Source: Anaerolineales bacterium UBA2200
GTDB taxonomy: Bacteria > Chloroflexota > Anaerolineae > UBA2200
Direction of reading: 5' to 3'
Assembly: GCA_002327925.1 (NCBI GenBank)
Contig: DCVA01000019.1
Location: forward strand, 150 to 18,166
Length of the DNA stretch: 18,017 nucleotides
A model generated the notes under the pieces. That model ran no database searches. It saw only the letters and a program-made list of their open reading frames with translations, and was not told where the DNA came from. Every line of letters starts with the position of its first letter. Position 1 is the first letter of the stretch. Positions 6,601 to 12,512 of this stretch are shown here, piece after piece. The translations under genes and the position numbers were made by a program.

Positions 6601-7751
6601 GCGTAGCGGTAGATGGTTCCCTCGTTTGTGGTGGCAACGGCGCTGAGGGCGTAGGCGTGGTCATCGATGATGACGTGGGCGGCGATGGGTTTGTCGTTGC
6701 CTGAATAGGTCACCTCAAACCGGAACAGGGTGCTGGCGTCACCCTCTCTGGGTGTCACGATTCCATCCAGCAATCTGTGGGGCGGGAGCCCCAAGACCTG
6801 AACGTTGGAGTAGTAACGCATCAGAATGTTGGTGTAGCCGTATCCCTGCTGTGCGAGAACGCGTGCGCCTTCCTGGCACATCCCTACTCCATGACCGGCC
6901 ATGGAAGTGAAGCCACATGGGCAGGCTACACTTCGACAGTAGGGCAGGGCGGCTTCCCAAACCGCCTCTGAGCTGCGCGTGTGCCCGTCGCAGTGCGCAA
7001 AGAAGAAGGCGTTGATGACGTTGCCGGCGTACGTGACCGCCACGTTGTGGGTGGCATCCACTGCGGCATTGGTGGTTTCGTACTGAATTGGGCTCCACAC
7101 CTGGCAGTGGACGGTCGTGCACAGGTCGGCATCGGGCAGGTGGCGCCGCGCGGTAGCTGCGTAGCAGCGAGCCGCGACGGCCTGCGCCTTGAGAGCCTCC
7201 ATTGGCCAGTAGGGCGGTATCTCCCGCGGCAAGACGCCCTTGACATACTCATCGAGCGACATGACGACTACTACCCCGTCGGGCATGACCACGCGTACGG
7301 TAGCCGGAAGACGGGTCACGCCAGTCGGTTGGTAGCCTGAACCACGGATCTCGGCCAGCTCCTCGGAGGAGAGCTCGTGCGCGGACTGTCGCTGAAATAT
7401 GGCGTCCAGCTCTCGTACCTGCTCGGCTGTGGGCGACGACAAGACCATGCCCAAGTCGACGCTGGTCACAGCTCCTGCAAGGACAACCCTGCGACTGGAG
7501 GACATGCTGATGTGATCTCGTGCCTCGACTCGAACGTCATACGTGCCTGGAGGCGCCGGCAGAGTGTAGCGTCCCTGGCCGTCTGTGCCCGTCTCGAGAC
7601 CACCGGCGATCACCCGTGCTCCGGCGATGGGTTTCTGAGTCAGCAGGTCCGTCACAACGCCGCGGAGTCCTGTGGCATCAGCGCGAGCATCGGGTGCCCA
7701 GAACAGCAAGAGCACCATGGCAAGCAGGATGGTGAGGGCGGCTGCCCTCAT
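3699..7751 (-). CDS. Secreted SpoIID-domain / PGRP amidase / dockerin multidomain protein
   Basis: A 1350-residue exported protein. Signal peptide 1-25 (TILLAMVLLLFWAPDARADA, 7-26). Carboxypeptidase-regulatory-like beta domain about 28-103. SpoIID/LytB domain about 149-319, with catalytic-type Glu185 in EALKAQAVAAR and the GHGVGMCQEGA motif (286-296); SpoIID relatives cleave peptide-free peptidoglycan glycan. A beta-rich region follows. The PGRP/Amidase_2 domain, about 595-774, has apparent Zn ligands in VVHHTA (His627/His628), AHRD (His746) and CPG (Cys754), so it is likely an active N-acetylmuramoyl-L-alanine amidase. Ig-like and other beta modules run to about 1160. Thr/Pro linker 1165-1215. 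Second carboxypeptidase-regulatory-like domain 1216-1293. Type I dockerin 1294-1346 with two D-x-N-x-D calcium loops. The start was chosen because the signal peptide begins there; there is no good Shine-Dalgarno site, and an in-frame GTG at 7892, 6 nt after the sirtuin stop, would add 47 residues. Confidence 0.9.
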   Translation of the reverse strand: MRAAALTILLAMVLLLFWAPDARADATGLRGVVTDLLTQKPIAGARVIAGGLETGTDGQGRYTLPAPPGTYDVRVEARDHISMSSSRRVVLAGAVTSVDLGMVLSSPTAEQVRELDAIFQRQSAHELSSEELAEIRGSGYQPTGVTRLPATVRVVMPDGVVVVMSLDEYVKGVLPREIPPYWPMEALKAQAVAARCYAATARRHLPDADLCTTVHCQVWSPIQYETTNAAVDATHNVAVTYAGNVINAFFFAHCDGHTRSSEAVWEAALPYCRSVACPCGFTSMAGHGVGMCQEGARVLAQQGYGYTNILMRYYSNVQVLGLPPHRLLDGIVTPREGDASTLFRFEVTYSGNDKPIAAHVIIDDHAYALSAVATTNEGTIYRYATRLALGEHDYSFHFEDGYNPAVNLPSAGVLLGPSVHAGEAPTPEPRLSTTAAEQWVQSTLADFALGTHSGTIVTSSGDGEITLAPGNTQGVYASTIHAAPMTFVAVGSIRQASLPAGTAITLSLRASADGTSWSTWTDVPPMDAEREPSRLDYGELLFLQGDYVQYRLTLTSRAPGITPSLSAITIVFIDSRPGNTAEQALSLAIASAPTSGPAIISRSQWGADESLMTWTPEYRSVRKFVVHHTATPNNTLDPAATVRAIFYYHAVTRGWGDIGYNYLVDTQGRIYEGRAGGEGVVGGHALQYAWGSIGVSLIGDYDQVDVPTPMQNSLVELLAWKGNLHMVHPTQTAFFIDKDLPNIMAHRDGSQTTCPGRYAYSRLPAIRLAVWTRMAQVAPNVRIDSPAMESRVSGVVPVNVTASPPVTQVMLYVDNSPVTSDASVPFGFKWNSAAVPEGLHVLRAEARLAGFTVESRISVTVDNTAPSGGVSGPGVTNNVTITLDTPANGAAWILLGEGWLWQGEDLQHQSGISVTDGAAWNGRAWMGRGGRDIAGYWYGPYFKDLPVSRSYRVFFRLRSPERGPVQLATLDVSDSSGANIYTSRTLSGDDLPSANYGEVALDFSYYRRDDRGLEFRTRFSGTSDLLLDQVSVFRSPRPYTSGCEWLLAPGDGEKQVNVRYMDSAGNLSSIYTLHVLLDTTAPVWPGIDGGGASVQDVTSGLLISSARYSVSTDGGTNWSDWRNLELASTDGTTGITWVQWPASQGTHVRFRISDRAGNSAESPVYVLPEPVPSATSVPHPTVTDTTSPPTPTSTLATPTATSVPKPTVTPTVPAVGSIHGRVLLQGRTAYSGVTVTAGSSFAATSAVDGGYSLTGIPPGAYTLTVHLPSYLRAEVPVDVVQGEDNLAPDVTLWAGDANSDCVVDLLDLVLVSTNYNRSPPGNPTSDINSDGQVDLFDLILVALNMARQCQ

Positions 7752-7898
7752 TTCTGTGTATGCACGCTGATTTTTGTTGTGACGAGACGGTCGTTCCGCT
7801 GAATCAAGGACGAATGCAGGAACGAACCGAAGGGAGAGATCGCCCTGCCTCAGCTGTGTACGGGTACGAATCTGGGTCATTGGCCCTGCCACTCCATC

Positions 7899-8672
7899 CT
7901 ATTGGGTTGGCTCATTGATCGCGATACGCTCCGCTATTTGAGGCAGCGCCATCGCGACATCCTCGTGTAGCACAACCTGCGCACGCGAATCCATGTGGGT
8001 TGGCTCATAATTGACGATGATCAGCTTGGCGCCGTTCCCGACCGCCCGCGCGGGCAAATCCGCTGCCGGGTAGACTTCCAAGGACGAACCGGCAACCAGC
8101 ATGGCGTCACACTGCTCAGCCTCGCTGAGAGCCTCGAGCAGCACAGCCTCGGGCAAGAGCTCCCCGAAAAGGATCACGTCTGGTTTCAGCACAGCTCCGC
8201 AGCTGCGGCAGCGTGGCAACTCGTCGCTGTCGAAGAAGCTGAGCCACATCTCGTCTGTTGCGGTCTGGTCTCCACACAGAGTGCAGGTGGCCGTGCGAAT
8301 GCTGCCATGCAATTCTAGGACGCGCCTTGAGCCGGCTTTCTGATGCAGCTGATCGATATTCTGGGTTATGACGGCCTTCACCACTCTTAGCTGCTCCAGC
8401 TTTGCCAGTGCATGGTGGGCCGGGTTAGGTTCGGCTTTTACCATCTGTCGCGCCAGCGGCCTGATCCAGTCGTAGAACGCCCGTGGATTTCGATGGAAGC
8501 CCACCAAAGACGCAACTACCATCGGGTCGGACCGTTCCCATAGACCGGAGGCAGGGCTGCGAAAATCGGGAATTCCCGATGGCGTGCTGTGTCCGGCGCC
8601 GGTCAGCACGACTGCGTGGCGGCTGGCGGCGAGAATTCGAGCCGCAGTCCGGATCTCCTCTTCAGAAGGCAC
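7899..8672 (-). CDS. NAD-dependent protein deacylase, sirtuin class U
   Basis: A 257-residue cytoplasmic Sir2 enzyme that removes acyl groups from lysine using NAD+. It shows GAGHSTPSGIPDFR (25-38), TQNIDQLHQKAG (103-114), catalytic His122 in ELHGS, Zn cysteines C130/C133 and C155/C158, PDVILFGE (164-171) and the NAD-binding GSSLEVYPAADLP (195-207). The helical segment AEPNPAHHALAKLE and the QNID-LHQKAGS run match Thermotoga Sir2 (class U). The Tyr/Arg pair of SIRT5/CobB desuccinylases is absent, so deacetylation is the likelier activity. His28 replaces the usual Ile/Ala in GAGxS. The GTG start at 8672 is preferred: an upstream start at 8843 would only add residues encoded inside the endonuclease V gene. 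The 11-nt overlap with that gene suggests coupled translation. Confidence 0.9.
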   Translation of the reverse strand: MPSEEEIRTAARILAASRHAVVLTGAGHSTPSGIPDFRSPASGLWERSDPMVVASLVGFHRNPRAFYDWIRPLARQMVKAEPNPAHHALAKLEQLRVVKAVITQNIDQLHQKAGSRRVLELHGSIRTATCTLCGDQTATDEMWLSFFDSDELPRCRSCGAVLKPDVILFGELLPEAVLLEALSEAEQCDAMLVAGSSLEVYPAADLPARAVGNGAKLIIVNYEPTHMDSRAQVVLHEDVAMALPQIAERIAINEPTQ

Positions 8673-9441
8673 TGCGCCTGTCCGACAAGAGGGACACCTC
8701 CGAAGTGTCTGGCGATGAATCGGGCGGGTCCTGGCGCGTCGGCGATCCTCCACGGTAGATGCGTTGTTCCCGAGGGGGAGGCAGCCGTTCGCCGCCGGCG
8801 ATGCGGTGAGCCCATCTCGTTGGTTCAGGTAGACGGTAGCCACGGCAGCAGCGCAGCACGGTGGCTATGGCGATTGGCAGGTCGACCTTGTGTCCGATGG
8901 ACACGTATACCGGTTCGACATCATGTCGGGTGCGGACTGCAGCCCCAATCGTATCTCGACCCTCCAGGATTGCTGCGCAATCTCCCATCGACGGGCCAAG
9001 GTAGCGCACGTCACCGCACAAGGGCGACTTGGCACAGCCGATTGTGGGTCTGTCCAAGAAGAGGCCGACGTGACAGGCGAGTCCCAGCCGCCGCGGGTGG
9101 GCCAGACCATGGCCATCAATGATGAAGAGATCAGGCGCCTTGCGAAGCAGTGCCGCTGCGGCCAGAATCGCCGGTGCCTCACGAAAAGCCAGCAGGCCGG
9201 GTACGTACGGGAAGTTCAGCGGGAGTTCCGCCTCAACCGCCTCGATGGGATCCAGCTCCGGGAAGCGCAACACCACGATGGCGGCGTGGGCGCACTCCCG
9301 CGCCGTACTGATATCCACCCCTGCCACCGAGCGCAACTCGCGCAACTCGTTGGTTTGCACCACCCGAGCCCGCAGCCGGTCCTGCAGCGCCCGGGCCTCG
9401 GTGGGCGTGAGGTCCCAGTTGTGCAGCGTCCGTACCTGCAC
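8662..9441 (-). CDS. nfi: Endonuclease V (deoxyinosine 3'-endonuclease)
   Basis: A 259-residue DNA-repair nuclease that nicks one base 3' of deoxyinosine, the product of adenine deamination. Diagnostic motifs are complete: VAGVDIS with Asp43, YVPGLLAFRE with Tyr79 (lesion wedge) and Glu88, DGHGLAHPRRLGLA with Asp109, Lys138 in GCAKSPL, and His184 in SIGHKVDLP. The RLPEPTRWAH block (203-212) is near where the E. coli enzyme ends; this protein continues about 47 more residues, basic and low in hydrophobics, with no recognised domain. The tail may be dispensable, since it is the part overlapped by the sirtuin start. The GTG start has GGAGG (9446-9450) 4 nt upstream. It is the first gene of the minus operon and has a clear promoter. 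Confidence 0.95.
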   Translation of the reverse strand: MQVRTLHNWDLTPTEARALQDRLRARVVQTNELRELRSVAGVDISTARECAHAAIVVLRFPELDPIEAVEAELPLNFPYVPGLLAFREAPAILAAAALLRKAPDLFIIDGHGLAHPRRLGLACHVGLFLDRPTIGCAKSPLCGDVRYLGPSMGDCAAILEGRDTIGAAVRTRHDVEPVYVSIGHKVDLPIAIATVLRCCRGYRLPEPTRWAHRIAGGERLPPPREQRIYRGGSPTRQDPPDSSPDTSEVSLLSDRRSAF

Positions 9442-9467
9442 CGCGCCTCCGTGTACTTGCTGCCTTC

Positions 9468-9496
9468 AGTATATCCTATCGGACACGCCAGGTCAA
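9468..9496 (-). promoter_or_regulatory. Promoter of the nfi-sirtuin-SpoIID-GH5 operon
   Basis: On the minus strand TTGACC (9496-9491), 17 nt, TATACT (9473-9468); predicted start near 9461, leader about 20 nt. It is divergent from the PadR promoter, with the two -35 boxes only 23 nt apart. No further clear promoter was found downstream on the minus strand, which supports one long operon, although an internal promoter before the 4-kb gene cannot be excluded. Confidence 0.75.
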
Positions 9497-9519
9497 GCCA
9501 AAGCCAGGGCGAGGGGCCC

Positions 9520-9548
9520 TTGACAGTTCGAGAATTCCGTTCTATACT
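9520..9548 (+). promoter_or_regulatory. Promoter of the PadR gene
   Basis: TTGACA (9520-9525), 17 nt, TATACT (9543-9548); predicted start near 9555, inside the palindrome described next. Leader about 36 nt before the PadR start codon. Confidence 0.8.
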
Positions 9549-9560
9549 GTACAATGTACA
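9548..9560 (+). promoter_or_regulatory. Palindromic operator TGTACA-A-TGTACA, probable PadR site
   Basis: Two TGTACA half-sites flank a single A, overlapping the last base of the -10 box and the transcription start. PadR-family repressors bind short palindromes of ATGT/ACAT type, and many repress their own promoter. The location is right for blocking RNA polymerase. Assignment to the adjacent PadR is inferred from position and motif. Confidence 0.65.
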
Positions 9561-9590
9561 TAGATGACCTAGGCATATTGGAGGTTGGCT

Positions 9591-9926
9591 ATGGCAGGTA
9601 TGGACAGCGATCTCCGCAGGGGAAGTGTTCAGGCGCTGATACTGAGCCTGCTGCAGGAGGGCCCCATGTACGGCTACCAGCTCAGCAAGGAACTGCAACG
9701 CCGGTCCATGGGCTACTTTGAATTCAAGGAGGGGACGCTCTATCCGGCGCTACATCGGATGGAGAAGCAGGGCCTATTGCGTGGCGAATGGCAGGTAGTG
9801 GACGAGGGACCCTCGCGCAAGTTCTACCACCTGACGGCCGATGGGCTCCGGGAGCTGGCACGCTCGCGGAAGGATTGGGCGACGTTCACGGACCGTCTCC
9901 TGGCCGTGCTGGGCACAGGCGAATGA
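9591..9926 (+). CDS. PadR-family transcriptional repressor
   Basis: A 111-residue winged-helix protein of the short PadR (PadR-s1) type. Helix 1-2: LRRGSVQALILSLLQEGP (8-25), then MYGYQLSKEL (26-35). Recognition helix and start of wing: EGTLYPALHRMEKQGLL (47-63). Wing: EGPSRKFYHLT (72-82). A short C-terminal dimerisation helix follows (LRELARSRKDWATFTDRLLA). PadR repressors sense small hydrophobic ligands or cell-envelope stress and often control adjacent membrane-protein or ABC-exporter genes. GGAGG (9580-9584) lies 6 nt before ATG 9591; the in-frame TTG at 9585 touches the site and is rejected. Likely autoregulated through the palindrome at 9548-9560. Confidence 0.93.
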   Translation: MAGMDSDLRRGSVQALILSLLQEGPMYGYQLSKELQRRSMGYFEFKEGTLYPALHRMEKQGLLRGEWQVVDEGPSRKFYHLTADGLRELARSRKDWATFTDRLLAVLGTGE

Positions 9927-10300
9927 GCCCGCTCACGTGCCTGCCCTCAAGAGCTCCCTATAGCAGAAGAGGCATGATGATGCAGAAGAAGGTGTCTGAG
10001 CTGGTACCGCGTGCGGCGGTACTCGCCGCGATGCCCCCGCCACTTGTCGGCCTGACGTTCGGTCTGCTCATCTCGCGTGCTTTCCCGCTGCGCTCCATTG
10101 TGTGGGGCGGGGCAACGCCGCTCCCCAGACTGCCGATAAGCCAGGTTACGCGCGCTTCTTCTGGCTTGGCTTCTTGCCCGGCGTGGAGGCGGGCGGCCAT
10201 GCGCGGAGGTGGCGAACGCCTATGGTTCTGACCGGCAGGCAAGCTCAGTGCGCCTGGTTTTCGACGCACCACGGAGTAACCTGCCTGAGCAGGAGCCGAC
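9927..10300 (+). other. Region with no intact gene; remnant of a small membrane protein possible
   Basis: Between PadR and the HAAS gene no convincing full ORF exists. An 83-codon frame runs 9980-10231 with a fair ribosome site (GAAGAGG, 9966-9972). It starts like a membrane protein (MQKKVSELVPRAAVLAAMPP, then LVGLTFGLLISRAF) but turns Arg/Pro/Ser-rich after about residue 42. From about 10138 another forward frame gives an aromatic hydrophobic run (PGYARFFWLGFLPGVEAGG). This fits a frameshifted or decayed one- or two-helix protein, but the evidence is weak; chance coding bias in GC-rich DNA is the alternative. No terminator or promoter was recognised. Confidence 0.3.
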
Positions 10301-10782
10301 ATGGCTGATCCGGTCGAGGTTCTGCTGGCGCGCGTGCGTGAGCAATTGGAACTCGATGGTGAGACCGAGAGCGAGGTGCTGGCTGAGCTGCGCTCGCATC
10401 TGATGGAGTCCCTTCGCGAGGCCCGGGAGATGGCCTGAGCGATGAGCAGGCGCTTCCCCTGGTTGCGGACCGGTTCGGCATCGATGCTGTGGGCGCCCAG
10501 CTGCAGGCAACACATTCCGGATGGGGAACTGCCGACGCAGTGCTCGCTGCTGCCTTGCCCGCGGCATGTGCGTTGGTGCTACGCTGGTTGGCCTTTGCCC
10601 CGGACGGCACGGCCCTGGGCTGGCCTCAGCTACTGAATCGCCCTTCATTTCTGGTCGTGGCGGTGGTGATGCTTCTACTACCCCTGGTCAAGTTCCATCG
10701 CTGGCGCTATGCAGCGGCCGGGTGGGTGATCTTCTGGGGCCTCACGGTGGCCTATGTCACTCTTCCCGCCCTGCGTTGGTGA
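10301..10782 (+). pseudogene. HAAS / permease-prefix-like membrane protein, frameshifted
   Basis: ATG 10301 (AGGAG at 10291-10295, 5 nt spacing) opens a helical domain: PVEVLLARVREQLELDG then SEVLAELRSHLMESLREARE. This is the pattern of HAAS/DUF1700 or permease-prefix domains that commonly follow PadR genes. The frame stops at TGA 10436-10438 after 45 codons. The missing half of the motif, DGLSDEQALPLVADRFGI, continues from 10429 in the next frame and stays open to the stop at 10780-10782, with about three hydrophobic segments (near 10530-10600, 10645-10700 and 10710-10770). Removing one GA from GAGA at 10427-10430 would restore a protein of about 160 residues. Such proteins are thought to act as membrane partners of PadR. 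A sequencing error or programmed frameshift is possible, but no classical slippery heptamer is present. Confidence 0.7.
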
Positions 10783-10816
10783 GGATGTGCATTCTGGTTC
10801 TGAAGGACGGAACACT

Positions 10817-11506
10817 ATGAAGAATCTGGCCGTAATCGAGACGATCCTTCGCAATCGCTACCACTTTTTCGTCGAGATCCGGGACGGGCAGGGCCTAAAG
10901 GAAAAAATGCGTGCCATGCTGGTCTCCAGCGTCATCTTCTTCGCGCTTTACGGTTCCGTGCTGGGTTCTACACACAGTCTCTGGCAGGCGATGAGCTCGG
11001 CTGTCAAGCTGCCCCTGCTGTTTCTGGCCACGCTGGTGGTATGCTCTCCCACGCTGTACTTCTTCAATGTGCTGTTCGGCTCCAACCAGAGCCTGACGCA
11101 GAACGTGGCGCTGATCCTGACGGCACTGACGGTGACCTCCATCCTGCTGCTGGCCTTTACACCCGTGATCGTCTTCTTTCTTCTTACGACGGGTGGCTAT
11201 CAGTTCTTCAAGCTGTTGAATGTGGCCATCTGCGCGGTGAGCGGGGCAATGGGAGTGCAGTTCCTGGCGCAGGGGATGCGCATCGTCGCCGCAGGCGGCA
11301 GAGAGGGCGCCGGCGCACGGAGTAACGTGGTGCGGCTCTGGGTGATTCTCTATGCCTTCGTCGGCAGCCAGATGGCCTGGACACTGCGCCCGTTCATCGG
11401 GGCGCCGAGCATGAGGTTCGAGCTCTTCCGCCAGCTCGGAGGCAACTTTTACTCCAATCTGTTTGCCTCCATCGGTGAGCTGCTGGGCTTCTTTGTGGTG
11501 CGCTAG
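10817..11506 (+). CDS. Polytopic membrane protein of unknown function (about 5 TM)
   Basis: 229 residues. Hydrophobic segments lie at about 34-51, 65-87, 97-124, 130-152 and 170-188. The N-terminus is cytoplasmic-looking and charged (RNRYHFFVEIRDGQGLKEKM, 12-31), and the end reads SQMAWTLRPFIGAP (184-197). The overall look (charged N-tail, helices spaced by short loops, conserved-looking AWTLRPFIG near the end) recalls Yip1-like small membrane proteins found beside regulators, but no function can be named. AAGGACGG ends 6 nt before ATG 10817; an in-frame earlier start at 10754 would overlap the HAAS gene. Its stop TAG is part of the Shine-Dalgarno site of the next gene, so the two are translationally linked. 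Confidence 0.8.
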   Translation: MKNLAVIETILRNRYHFFVEIRDGQGLKEKMRAMLVSSVIFFALYGSVLGSTHSLWQAMSSAVKLPLLFLATLVVCSPTLYFFNVLFGSNQSLTQNVALILTALTVTSILLLAFTPVIVFFLLTTGGYQFFKLLNVAICAVSGAMGVQFLAQGMRIVAAGGREGAGARSNVVRLWVILYAFVGSQMAWTLRPFIGAPSMRFELFRQLGGNFYSNLFASIGELLGFFVVR

Positions 11507-11516
11507 GAGGCCATCC

Positions 11517-12290
11517 ATGTCAAACCGGACTGAGAACACCCAAACCCCCGCGTCGACCGAGTTCCTGGATCTGCTCCTGGATGCCCTCAATGAGCGTCAG
11601 GCGGCACGCCAGTCGAGCGCCTCGCCTGTTACCGAAACGACGACAGAGGCGCCGCCTGTCCGTAAGGTGGCTGGCTCTTCAGCGGCCCGCTCTGCCGTCG
11701 CGCAGGCTAGGGTGATTAAGCAGGTCCTTCCCGCAGAACCACGGCCAGATGACCCGGGGTGGGAGCTGCCGCCCCGTCAGCCCGTCATGCACCTTGATCG
11801 TGCGCTGTGGCGCTTTGTCCTTCTCGCACTGGCGCTGGTCGTGCTGATCAACCTGCCGCTCACCCGCCGCGGCGTCAGCCTGGCTCGCTGCCTGCCTGAT
11901 TCTGCTGCCTTGATCATCCGCGATGGGTTGGTGTTGAAAGGCTCCGGATCCGAGATATACATCCTTCAGGGTGACCAGTTGCGCTGGATCAGCAGTCTGG
12001 ATGCCTTTGAGCATATGGGACTGGACTGGGGCGACGTGCACGTGGTCGAGGATTCCTTCCTGAGCGACTTTGAGCGGGGACGACCAATACACGTACTGCT
12101 CAAGTGCGGTGACAGTCCGCATATCTATCGTTTGGAAAACGGGCAGAAGCGCTGGATAAGGGACATTGACACGTTTTCCGCAGAGGGGCATGTCTGGGAG
12201 GACGTGCGTTTCGTGGGATGTGAATACTTGCGGTCGATCCCGGATGGCAGGCCGATCCCAGAGGATGCCGGATCGCCACCACAGCTCTGA
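11517..12290 (+). CDS. Single-pass membrane protein with duplicated C-terminal motif
   Basis: 257 residues. A Ser/Thr/Ala-rich, probably disordered cytoplasmic N-tail (1-92) is followed by one TM helix at about 98-116 (RFVLLALALVVLINLPL). The outer part then holds two copies of a motif of about 55 residues, at 137-191 and 193-247. Both share the pattern IY-L-x-G-x-x-RWI then D-x-F then W-x-DV then V-x-x-x-x-L then RPI: copy 1 has EIYILQGDQLRWI, copy 2 has HIYRLENGQKRWI. Similar tandem motifs occur in bacterial surface proteins and cell-wall-associated enzymes; their ligand is not known to me. AGGAGG (11505-11510) stands 6 nt before the ATG and overlaps the stop of the upstream gene. The longer frame from 11463 is rejected. 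Confidence 0.8.
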   Translation: MSNRTENTQTPASTEFLDLLLDALNERQAARQSSASPVTETTTEAPPVRKVAGSSAARSAVAQARVIKQVLPAEPRPDDPGWELPPRQPVMHLDRALWRFVLLALALVVLINLPLTRRGVSLARCLPDSAALIIRDGLVLKGSGSEIYILQGDQLRWISSLDAFEHMGLDWGDVHVVEDSFLSDFERGRPIHVLLKCGDSPHIYRLENGQKRWIRDIDTFSAEGHVWEDVRFVGCEYLRSIPDGRPIPEDAGSPPQL

Positions 12291-12419
12291 TGGTTGACCA
12301 TTCGGAAGAGGTCCGGCCTCCTGCGTGCCCCTGCCAATGGATGTTGGGTTGACGAAGAATCAACACAACCTGAACAGGGCCTTTGTCGCCCTTGCCTTGC
12401 CCTGATATCCTTCTCGTGC

Positions 12420-12448
12420 TTGCTGTGGCTTGACCGACGTAGTATAAT
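12420..12448 (+). promoter_or_regulatory. Promoter ahead of the HAD-like gene
   Basis: TATAAT is exact at 12443-12448; TTGCTG (12420-12425) stands 17 nt upstream as the -35. Predicted start near 12455, leader about 58 nt to the TTG start at 12513. Upstream, 12329-12379 can fold through CCCTG/CAGGG and GGTTG/CAAC-AACC pairs, perhaps ending the previous transcript, but no T-run follows. Confidence 0.6.
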
Positions 12449-12512
12449 GGATGCGTGTGCCCTTCGGCTCGTGCCGAGGGCCGCGACCCAGCACAGTTCT
12501 GCGGAGTCTCCC

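Noticed and set aside
3904..7252. Several long forward and reverse frames inside the SpoIID/amidase gene
   Set aside because: They are shadows of one GC-rich coding frame; none has domain motifs, while the minus-strand 1350-residue frame is continuous with recognisable domains throughout.
9958..10515. Minus-strand 185-codon frame opposite the HAAS gene
   Set aside because: Ser/Arg/Pro-rich without motif; it runs opposite the recognised HAAS-like helix motif and has no promoter.
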